Below, in pieces: positions 34,968 to 46,500 of a stretch of 51,250 bases of DNA; positions within the stretch are counted from its first letter, which is position 1, and every line of letters begins with the position of its first letter. The stretch is from Plakobranchus ocellatus (lineage: Eukaryota > Mollusca > Gastropoda > Plakobranchidae). A model generated the notes under the pieces. It was given only the letters and a program-made list of their open reading frames with translations. It was not told the DNA's origin and made no database searches. Both the position numbers and the translations under genes were made by a program. Location of the stretch: NCBI GenBank assembly GCA_019648995.1, contig BLXT01006926.1, positions 2,138,157 to 2,189,406 of the forward strand, given 5' to 3'.

Positions 34968-35290
34968 TTAACTCTTTAACCAGTCAGAAACGCTCAGAGC
35001 GTTTCTCAAACCAACCACATATCCAGTCAAAAACGCTCTCACCGTACATGACCACTTTTTACCACTTTTTGCACTGACAAAATAACACAGCATTATGAGA
35101 AAAAGTTATATAATTTTGCTTTCACAGTTTACTATGTTCTTTTCCCTTTTATTTGGTGTATTGGACAATAAGCTGAAACAAAAATTGAGTGATTTTTGGG
35201 CATTTTAAAAATACACCCTGTAATTTTTTTGTTGACAAGGGAGAAAAACCCCCTAAAAATGAGTTAAAAAATAACTGGTTAAAGAGTTAA
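34968..35290. mobile_element. TTAA-flanked MITE, copy 2
   Basis: The 323-base copy has the same 17-base terminal inverted repeats (34968-34984 and 35274-35290) and the same orientation as copy 1. It differs by substitutions and a short insertion near 35220-35235. Both copies are preceded by AAGTTC. It lies in the intergenic stretch between the two glycosidase genes. Confidence 0.88.
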
Positions 35291-35639
35291 GTTAAATTGC
35301 TGCAATCTGAAATTTGCCAAACAAACTGAGCAGACTATAAAGAATTAGGTATGACTTGTTACACTTAAAAGACCGAAAGCCAGTCAGAACACCAAGTGAC
35401 CTTTTCCAGGGGCTCAGAGGCCAGACAACATCCAAACAAGTACTGAACCCTACAACCAATAAAGATGAAAAACAAACTCGTCTTGAATTTGTATTTTTAA
35501 ATCCCACAAGGCATTTATCCATCAGCATCAAAATAAACAACTGACAAGGTACCAAGATATAGATATCACAAATGTGCAGATCAAGTTTTTTTTTTTTTTA
35601 AATAATTGAAACAACTAAAACAATTTCAGCTTAACAAAA

Positions 35640-35935
35640 TGTTAGTTTCATAACGCATAAAGAAGCAGGAACGTAAATTTGTAATTCCAATGACGCAGGC
35701 TAATTTAAACTTTTTAAAAAAGCTACAAAATGTTTTTCGTAATACGCTTAAAGAAACAGGAATGCAAATTAAATTTGAAATTTATCAAAATTCCAATGAT
35801 GCAGGCTAATTTAAACTTTTTTAAAAAGGTACAAAATGTTTTCCTCAATACGCTTAAAGAGACACGAATGCAAATTTATCATAATTCCAGTGATGCAGGC
35901 TAATTTGCTTTTTAAAAAAGGTACGCAATGTGAGA
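35640..35935. repeat. Three-unit diverged tandem repeat
   Basis: Units share ATTCCAATGATGCAGGCTAA followed by an A/T-rich segment and AATACGCTTAAAGA. The anchor TTCC occurs at 35685, 35791 and 35885, giving unit lengths of 106 and 94. Copies differ by substitutions and small indels. Confidence 0.85.
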
Positions 35936-38900
35936 GGAATAAAAACTATTTGTAATTGGATGATCTCAAAAGATACTGCTGCAGACTGCAACTAGTTAAA
36001 ACCCACATCAAATTTTAAACATTCTGGGTATGAACAATCCCAGAGCATCTGCTATCATCCATACCAGCAGTTCAGTCACTTTGCATGTCATAATTTGCTT
36101 GGACTCCCATCAGACGGTACGGCTATGTAAGTTGATATCAAATTGGAAAACTAGAGTTCGACTTCAATTTGTATTTTTTTTCTTACAGTTTCTCGAATAT
36201 TTAATGCAGCATCAATGGAACCAGACAACAGTTAAGGAATAGTGGATGTAAAACTACTTGAAAGGGGAAATGAATGAAAAAAAAAAAGAAAAAAAAACAG
36301 CCTTGTGACTGTTCATGCCACCTAGATAATATATTAACTGCAACCAAAACATTTTCTTAGCAGAATATTAATCATTTTACTGTCTCAGAATTTCCTTAAT
36401 ATGTTGGTCTATATCCATATGTGAAATAAAAATGAATACTTTTATAATTCTATGGCACATCAATTTTATCCTTTTGCATAAGTAGCTTAAGAATGCAATA
36501 CATGTTTTTAAGGTTTTGTTGAAAAGATACAAACAGCTTTTGTCCTCAGAACAATCAATATACAAAGGTTTTCATGATTAGTATACAACATCAAAGTTTT
36601 GTTGATTCAAGTTGGATTTAAAGTTTTATACTCAGTTACAAGACGTTAAACAATTTTTTTTCAATTGTTATTTTCTGACATAAGTATAACATGTTTTTCT
36701 TCTCTTATATCTAATACAAAAATTCTAAATTAAAAAAAAATATATATTTTCAGACTTTTCTTTTTGTCTCTGAGAAATTAAAGCAAGACTCTGAACTACA
36801 CTAAACTTATCTTAATCAAAAGGCTGAACTTCCTCTGGATATATAGCATCAGTTTTGTAAACCCAGACTCAGTCTACATTATGATTTCATGAGCACCAAA
36901 TTAAAAAGAATAAACAAGGTACCTTTTAAACCTTTTTCTGCGGTCCAAAGTCTCAATAGTCTCATTGCTTTCTTGCTGTCATAGTAAACAATTGTGGCCT
37001 CACTTTGTTCTCTGTTTTTATTGTTAGTCTAAATCCAGTTAAGAAAAGCCATTGTCGAAAAGGGATTTTTGTGGCTTCTGCCAAATCTTATTCCACAATT
37101 ATGAAATAGAGATGAAAACAAATCTATTTGTGAAAACAGAACAATAGGCCTTGGCTCACAAAAATCAGATTACAATCTCTGTAGGGTTTATTCAATCATC
37201 ATTTCTGCTAGTACATCTTGACTTGGCTGTATTGGGAGTTATTTCATTTTACAATTTCAAAATATGACGAAAGAGGCTTAAGCAATGAAAACAACTTGTA
37301 TTATAAAAGATTTGCTCATAAAACTAAATAACAGAAAAATTTAGTAATTAAAAAAAAATGCATTCTTTTATCTCTAAAAATTGCAGAAGACATTTCTTAA
37401 TTAAAAAAAAAAAAATCAATCTTAGGGACCTAAGGTGCAAGAATAGATTGAAATTACCAGAGCTGCATAAGATTAATATTATATATAATTATATATCTCT
37501 TTAATTACTAATATAAAAATATTTATCATGTCAACAGTTGATATGCTGCAAAAATTCCTTGCAATCCTATAACATTTTACCCACACCGTAATATCAATTG
37601 AAAACATTTTCAAAATCAAAACAAAAAAAAAATCAAGAAGTTAGAATACCCTTTGCCCAAATAACAAAATGAAGACTTAGAATGGCAATACTTTATATGC
37701 TATGTTCACAAGGCTAATCAGTTTAGAAAAGAAGAAAACAAGACAGAGAGAGAGAGAGAGCACTTCGTTGTAGTTTGTAATAACACCCCCCTCACCCCCT
37801 CCCACCAAAAAATAATGAACTGATTTGTTTCAAGAATAACTTTCTAAACTAACTATGTTAAATCAAAGAGGTTTTAAACAAAGGAAGCTGCAAAAAAACA
37901 AAGGATATTTATAGTAGACCACACCTAAACCGAAAAGAAATTGAAGATCTTTCCGTTTCTCATCTTATTAAACATGAAAGGGCTGGCTGCCTTAAGAAAT
38001 AAAAACTAACGGGAAAGCCAAGTCACTTTTCCGACTGACACAAAAAAAATCATTTTTTTTTTGACACACCTTGCCCTTCCCTTTCTTTCTTGTATTACTC
38101 CATGCAAACCAAATACTATTATCGGTACCTTACACTGCAGAAGGCCAGGCCCAATGCCTGGCTAATCTAGATCCACTGCACACTAGTTCCCTTCCCTTCT
38201 CTTTAACACTCAGTTTCGCAGTGGGACCATGCTAGACACCCCCTACATGTCTACATCCCGCGAGTGCAAAGCTAAGCAAACACTGTTGCATCACAGCCAG
38301 TAATAAAGCTGTCTCTCTTGTTGAGGATATCAGTACCAGAAAACTTAGGCGATGAATAAATTGTAAAAGTAGAGGACTTCAGGATTGGAAAACTTACTTA
38401 GGCGATGATGAAATTGTGATTGCTCTATCATTCCAGATTGATGATAGGCGCAAGAACCTCTTAATTGAAAGGGAAAGAGAAGGAAACTGAGAGATTGATA
38501 AAAAAGAGAGAAAGATACATGGGTAGACGTGTACATTCATATTGTGATGTGACGATGGGTGGGACTGGTTTATTTAATAATTTGGGAGCTGTTTACTACC
38601 CTTTAATAATCATACTTATGTAATGTGCTATGCTTAGACCAAAGTATGTTTAAACCAAAATAGAAATCATACTCCCTAGAATTTTGGTTTAAAAGTTTTC
38701 CATGGAAGAATGAATTACCAATTGTAAGAATTGCATTTCCTCAAGAACACTCAAAATAACATTCCCTCAAAAATGCATGAAAATGAATTCACAAAAAGTG
38801 ATATCAAAAGAAAAGCAAATTCCCTCAAGAATACCAGAATAATAACAATGGGTCTCTAAGCACTTTAAAAAAGGGCAAAAGAGGGGACAGAAGTTGATAA

Positions 38901-39964
38901 AACTACTAAGATTCTGTTGTAAAAGGAAACAACTGCATTTTGCATATACTATACTAAATGGCAAATATGAAATAGAAATAGCAATTACACAGAAAATTTA
39001 AATAATTACAAGCAAGAATAGAACTGGCATAAGTAGATGACGTCAGAAAGCAGAAAAATTCATCTTACATCACATTTTTTTTTTTTTTGGCATCCATCAA
39101 TATTTTAACAATACTGAGCAGAATGTTATCCAAACTTTATAATCATAAAATACAAATTAGAAAAAAATGTTTTAAAAGTTCAAATCTCCTTTAAAGAGGC
39201 AGTATTTATAAAATTCAACTGCTCTTATTATTACTATCTTTCACCCAAAGGAAGGGTAGAGGTAGGCAGAGGGCAAAATTTCTGGAAAATTTGAATCCTT
39301 GAGCAACAGAGACAAGGTTGGGCATTGTGAATTTTCTTAGTTTATCTGAAGAATAGTCAGCCAAAAGTTACTAATGCCTGCCATAGGCGTGGCACCTAAA
39401 AAACATTTAATTGAAGGGCAGTGTAAAACTACTAATCATTGAATGCAGTGCAATCACGCTTTTTTAATAGAATATGAACCTACAGTGAAAATAGCAATTT
39501 CTAGCAATGGAGCACTATTTGGAATTTCAATGACAATAAATCAAACAACTCAAGTGGTTGCTATAAAATTCAATGCAAAATAATCTTTCACCATCATTAA
39601 CACATCAGAATATATTTAATTGCAAATTTATTCTTAATATTGCATTATACAGCTTTCTTTAGTTTTTGCATATGATGGTTGCTCAATTTGCATTTATGCT
39701 GTACTCACCGTTAAACAGTACTTATTTTATCTTCTTCCTCTGATTGTTAGTGAAACATTTGCAAACAATGCAACATGGATGGTGCAGCCTATGACAAGTG
39801 TAAAATAAATTCTATTTAATATTACTATCAATTCGCAATGAGTATTATACTTTTTCGCTGATACATATTATTATTTTTTTTTAATGACAATCTTTGATAA
39901 TGCTGTATACTCCTTGGCCTCAGTAACATTATATGTTTTTAGCTATTTCAAAGATTCATGCAAA

Positions 39965-39991
39965 TTTATTCTGGAAAAATCTCAATTTATT
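39965..39991 (-). terminator. Possible polyadenylation signals for the GH20-like gene
   Basis: Two AATAAA hexamers on the minus strand (39965-39970 and 39986-39991) are the first I see after the stop at 40400, about 410-430 bases downstream. In AT-rich DNA this hexamer is common by chance, so the call is weak. Confidence 0.25.
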
Positions 39992-40399
39992 TAACAGTAA
40001 CACATCCCAATGCAATTTTGTGCAGTAAAACAAAAAGCAACAATAAAATACAAGCTTAAAATAAACCATGAAATGAAAAACTACCCTTTTCATTGACTAT
40101 GTTCAAAACACACATCTATATCTAAAAGATTAACACCCACAGTGTAAAGAGCATTGCAATCAAACCAACCGCAGCAGAGACTAAGATTTTCAACCCTGTC
40201 AAATAAAGATATGAGAATTATGTCCATTCATTTCATCTATAAAGGGCAAAATTTTTGTCTTCAGCCCCTTGTTAAAACATATGAATTATCATTTGGCAAT
40301 ATTTTAGTATCAGCTACATGTAGTGCAAAAGGCATTGATGGGGCTGTTTCCATTTCATTATACATTGCTTAAAGTTCAGTGAGGCTTGCCCCGTTTTTT

Positions 40400-40568
40400 T
40401 CAGTGTCCAGGAGTGTCAGATTCTGCCTCAAGCAGTTGTGAATGATTTGCCTCTGGCAAGAGAACTTTAACTAAACTGCGTAGTCGCTGAACGGAATCTG
40501 CTAAGCCATGTTCAGGGTTGGATCGTAGACTCCACACTTGTCTAAATTCTTTTATGTACTCCAATAAC
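40400..40568 (-). CDS. GH20-like exon J: C-terminus and stop
   Basis: The acceptor is CCATCCAG. It encodes LLEYIKEFRQVWSLRSNPEH then GLADSVQRLRSLVKVLLPEA and a short tail ending DTPGH with TGA at 40402-40400. W..R..P.GL.DS is typical of the C-terminal helix of these proteins. Confidence 0.87.
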
Positions 40569-43500
40569 CTGGATGGAAAAGACAGGAGGCAAGTGAGTCA
40601 GTTGTGCCTAGGATATTCAATGCTAATTTTGAAAGTTGATCTTTGGTTATACATGGTTATATCTGCCTAAATGCGTGCCAAATGAAATGTACGATCTACC
40701 ACAATTCACTCTTTTCAGGATATGTATAGCAGTCCCTCAAAATGAGTTGTTGGTCTTCATTGGTGAGGTGACATCAAAATTTCAAAGTAAAGAAGTTAAA
40801 TGTCTTAATAGCATAGAGAGTGAGTTACTTTCACTTTTCTAGTAAGAATGATCATGCAGAATTGCAACTTGAATCATTTTGTGGGCCCGTCTCATACTCT
40901 TTTTGCTACATTTGAATTTCATTATTTTCTTTTTAAGACTTACGAGTCAAGCATTTAGGCACAGAGTGTGCTATTAAATCATTCCAATGAAGTTCAAGTT
41001 AACTACTTTAGAAGGTACAGTAAAAAAAACCAAAAAAAAATCAAATCTGTCAGACAGCCAGACTAAAATAGAAGTCGCAGAGGATGGTTTTCTGTTGTAT
41101 TAAAGCCTGAAAATACTTTCCATTCATGCAAAAAGGCAATAAAAGTATTAGCTTCAGAAGTGATTTATCACACTAATGACTCAATATGCCTAAAATGTAA
41201 TTTGTTACTGATTTCCCTGGGTTACCTCAAATTCAGATCACAAAGCACCACTTATGCATATCACTTATGAATACAACTCAAATTTTGTGAAAGTTCCCTG
41301 ACACAAACCTCCATGCTTTTCTCTAAAGGCTAAAAATATGTTCCATTAAGTTCTCTCTTTTCCTCTGTGTAATACAAGACCCAAATTTCTCGTATGTTTT
41401 CAATCTCTTTCCTCTATCTTTGACTGGTGCTGAACAGTGTTTGGCCTGACAAAAATTCATTACACAATATTTGAAGGCTTTTTTGTTCATACATTTTGTT
41501 AGAATATAGTCTTAGTTTAAGAGTCATGCCTTTATTCCCATTTTAGAATCTAATCTATTTGGTTAAAAATTGTACCCACCTGTTGGCCAGATCAGTGCGA
41601 TTTGTGACAGAAAGATGGGCTATACCAAAATTGACAGCACTGTAGCCAGCTTGAGAATCTGGCTTCCTACCCGATAAGACCAAAGCCTTCCCTATCCTGA
41701 AAAAAAATTTGTAGACAGGGAATTTTAATCTAAAAAGAATTTTCATGGGTGATTATTCTTTTTTCTTAAATAGTATTAGATTTTAGCAATTTCTCCATAT
41801 AAGTCCAAAAAACAAAACATTTTTTCTGGTCACTTGTAGCAGCTCTTCATTGGTTATATGGTGATGAATTCCATAACAGTTCTATCTTTTGTACAGGTTT
41901 TAAACAATCAAGAAGTTACTGGAACAGAGAGTAAAACAATTTGATATATATGTAGAAAATACAAGAATGCTGAGAAAATCAACAACTAAGGTGATGCATA
42001 GTAATTAACTTTTATAATGCAGATATTCTGTGAATGACACCTTTTTTTCCTCTATGAAGCCAAAATGCACTCATTTTGAACATTGCCATCTTTTAAGATG
42101 GTTGGGTGCTCCATTTGAAGTACCTATGGGAAAGAAACCTATCAGGCCCTTTCTAATTCCAGGGTTGGCTGCAAAACTTTGCAACAGGCACTGAAACATC
42201 TATTTCATTATCAAAATTGCAACAGTTTCTTTCATCTCAGGAGCCTAAAAAGTGAATAGCTATGTTAAAACTTAATTTTAACAGAAAAATAGCCATGTAT
42301 TTTGGGGACTAATCTGAACATCACCTCATTTAAATTAGTGCTGGCAGTCTGAAACAAAAAGAGCACCATCAAGAAAAACATAAAACAAAAGCGACAATAT
42401 AATTAATATTATGATTTTAAGTTTAGGCCACTTATGTGTTTTAGACCATGAACAAATGACAAGACCATAAAAAAGAAACAAAATTGATACTCTTGTGTTT
42501 AAGAAAATCTTGACTGAAAAACAGTATTATCGTCTGTTGTCGATTGAATCTAACTCTGTTAAACAAGGGGTTAATGTATTCATGAAATATGTCAGATGAT
42601 TTATTATACTAGGCATCTCTTTGTCATTACAAACTTACTTGCATGCTAATAACATAAGCTCGCATGCCAGCTGCAATTCTTGCTTGATTACATCTCCATG
42701 GAGACACTGTGAGTCTGCTGTTGTGAGGCTTGACATGAACTTCCTTATAATTCTAGTCACACTCTGTAAAATTATAAAAAACAGTAACAAACTCTGATAA
42801 GGCTTGATAGAGGAATGAAGCTGGCAAACCAAGTATCACATTCTCCTTGCAATATAGTTCTCTTTGACTATAAATAAAAGTTCAGAGCATTTACCTGTAA
42901 AGCCTCCGCAGACAAGAACTCCAGAGGAACACCATCTGGGTGGGTGAGGAATCGGTACAAGATAGAGCCTTGCTCCTCTGGCAGGTCAGAAAATGAGTCA
43001 ACTGCATAGAAAGAAAACGATAAGCATACCCTTTTTAAAAAGTGCAAATGAGCCATGCAAATTAAACTTCTCCGTGCTTGTGACCATGCAATAAAGTCAT
43101 TAAAATAGCGCAACTGCTGCTAAATAATTGCCAAACAAAGCACTCTTACATACAACATTAAAAAACCAACATTATAAATGATGATTATTCTTCAGGAGAT
43201 GCTTCTTCATTTCAAACGATCTTTCAGGTGCTAAGTTCAATGTTTATTGTTCTTAGCCGATAAGGCAAAAAAATAGTAATGTGCATGTTTGTTATTTCAT
43301 GAGAATAAAAAATTCATTTCATTAATAACCCTTGACAGTAGAATGAATTTTTTAAAGTCAAAACTATTGTGATTATCAACACACTATAAATAATTAAAGA
43401 ATAAAAATAAAAAGATATGTAGGAAAAAGCTTGGTTTTTCCTCTATTTTCAAAAAATGTTTTGCATCTTTTGCAATAAACCCATTCCATCATGATATGGC

Positions 43501-46500
43501 TCAGCTGAAAATTTATCAGACTTGAGGTTTTTGTTTTCTTCAGTATTTTTATTTGCCAAACCACAAATTCCAATAGTTGCTCTCAGTTCTCCACTTCTCT
43601 CTATATAAGTTAACTTTTTAAAGAACACACATAGCCTACATTTGCAAAAAAGAACATACTCATTTATGGCATGCCAGCTAGGGGTCAATAGGTATTATGA
43701 ACATGTGAGACTGCAAATGATGTGGAAAATAAGGGAGGGAATATAACAGAAAAGAATACTGATGAAGGAAACATCCCCCATTGATTTTGTACATGGATGA
43801 ATGTACCTGACAGCTTTGAATACAGAATTCACTTGCCCTGTAGGGAACTGAAAGCCATTGAGATAAAGGAATAGGAGGAAGAGAGAGCAATGCATGAATC
43901 TTTGACTAGGTCTGTTCATGGAAGTTTGACATAGGAGGATGGATATTGCAGCCCAGTACCAACTGTTAATGATAGTCTTATAATAGTAAGCTATTGTTTA
44001 TTATTTGGGAAGTAATGACCCTATGATTCAAGTTTAAGTTATGTGGAATGTAGAACTGTTGCAGACTTCATGATGTTCAAAATCTTTGAAATTTAACTCA
44101 AGTATAGAACAAGCGGAAGGATTGCTTCACGTTTTAACATGTTTTATTCAAACCAACTGAGCATAAATTTGGTCAGAACAAGTGATTTTATTCCATTACA
44201 GTGCTCCTTGTCTTACCTGGCTGCCTGCGAGCGCGTTGCACTAGAAAAGTTTCTGCTGTCCCCAATTCCAGAACAATACCTCCCATCACTCCAGCTCGGT
44301 CTTTGAAAACATGCTGGTTAAGCAGGGCTGGAAGTGAACTAGATACAAAGTTCTGGAAAGCAGTGATCAAGAGTAAATAATTTGATGATTACATAAACAA
44401 CAGAAGAAGTAATTTACCAAAAAGAAAAAAAAGCAATCAAAACTGTGGGATTTTGGATTTTGGCTTCTTCATAAATGGGATAAAATCTTAGAAATCCAAT
44501 TACAGAACAAAATAAGTTCTCAGAAATTAAACGAAAGATGACTTTCCTCTCTTGTCACCTAAAAGTTCATGCATATATTATGACCAGCTGTTAATATGTT
44601 GTTTCTCTCAATAATGGTGTTTCAGTTTTTTTACAGTCAAGCAATCGCTTGGTGAGTTTGATTTTCTTCCTGCCATTCCTTCAACATCATAATACATTGT
44701 TTGTGGTGCAATCTATTAAGGAATTTAAATCTCTGAATTTTATCACACAGCCTAATGTTTTCAGTTTCCTGCCATTTTTTTCTTAAGCTCTTTTTGCTGA
44801 TATTCATTATCTTTTTTCCTTTCCTTGGCCTTCGTTCTTCTATATCTTTTATCCATTAACTTAAAGTATTTCTTATGTCAATTTTTTTTTTTTTTGCTTT
44901 GCTATTTTATTTCTAAATCATTCAAAACTTCAGGTTTGCTTTTGACACATATGGGATAAATATCTCTAATTTTCGGATACACCTTCAGTATAGCTTCAAT
45001 ATCCTCTCCCTACAAGTTTTTTTTTTTTTTTTTCCGCTTCTGTTTCTTCAGTTACACTCTTGAAGTCATATTATTGAGTGTGAAGGATTCTCACCCACCA
45101 TTTTTCCACCATTATCAGCATTACATTGGAATTGCTGCTCTTTGAGCATAAATGATCTTTTGAAAAATAAAGTGGGAATTCTGTTGTAATACATGATCTG
45201 ACATGACTTCAATGCTGATTTAGGCTGTCTGATCATATGATCTGATGCAACTTTGATGACTTCAACATGATTTTAGCATTACTAGTACCTGATCACAACA
45301 GCATTCAGCGCCTGGCATCTTGAGCAAGGCATTTCCTTTTTTGGTACAAAGGTGTGGTACATCTGATTTCTTGTGTCATATCGATATACTGGAAATATCT
45401 CTGAATAAAATAAGAAGAAATGATGGCAAAGGCAGCAATAAACTCACAATGTCAGTGTTATTGTTCCAGCTAAGGCCTGCGGCTGTCACAATCCCTGGCC
45501 AAGAGAAAGGCTGATGGTTGAGGTGGCCCTTGCCAGTCCAGTCACACACAACAAGCCCCAGTGCACCCTCACTACAAGTTGCAGCTGATACAATGTTGCT
45601 GATTGCGGCACTGGGACATCCTGCCAGGCTGTTCCAAGCAGCTGTGCCTGGACATACAAAATAGTTCATTCTGGAAAAAAAAATGAAGAACAAAAAGAAA
45701 ATAAACAAAAAATCAAAGTGTGATTGACGATTCAGGTTCTAGAAGTATATGTTTACAACTGTGAATCAAAATGGTACCCACAATGGAAAGCAATAAGACA
45801 ATACTTCTGAAAAAAAATCCAGTTTATAGCTTTTAATGTAAATGTATCCCCATGGTAGCCAAAAAGAAAAAACTTGGGAAAAAAAACAGCAGTTCATAGC
45901 AACTAATATAATGTAACATTTATATGTGAGCTGACCAAACAAAACGAATCTTTGGTAAGTATTTGTCAAATATAAGATTTTGATTTTCTTTGAAAGGTCT
46001 TTTTATTCCTTTTGAAATGTTGAAACAATTTTTGTTCTAGCATACTTTTTATAATGCCTGTTTAAAGCTATCAAACAACGTGGCTTCAAAATTCTATCCT
46101 TTTGAGAAAATTGCATTTAAAGATTAACGATTTCCAAAGTTAGAATTATAATCCCTTAGCAACCAGAATTTGCTTTTATTCTTAGAATTATAACCATGAT
46201 TTCAATGCTCTATTGATTTTAAAAGGTTAAGAAATAGTTTTAAACTTTTGAGAAACAAAAAAAAATTATTTCAGTTATATTCAAGCCTGGTCAGTTATTT
46301 CATATATATATCTGCTAGACTATCACTTAGTCTATCAGTGCGAGTGTACTGAATTAAGTTGTCAACAGGTAAAGCAAGACATATTAGTTTAAGCGCAACT
46401 TCAAGTCTTAGATTGAAATTAACCAGCACATTGAGTCAAGCCAAAATACAAAATTTACTGAAATGCCTTGGTTGCTCATAAAAGGAGGATAAGGTTATTT

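Larger units (their letters stand above)
35291..40399. other. Gene-free interval downstream of the GH20-like gene
   Basis: This AT-rich DNA contains a three-unit tandem repeat (about 35640-35935). A small near-duplication of about 25 bases around CTTAGGCGATGA recurs at about 38343 and 38398. The part just left of 40400 should hold the 3' untranslated region of the minus-strand gene. No exon was recognised. Confidence 0.6.

Noticed and set aside
43449..43919. Minus-strand open frames in the GH20-like intron F-G
   Set aside because: Exons F and G join in phase without them and no family motif is seen.
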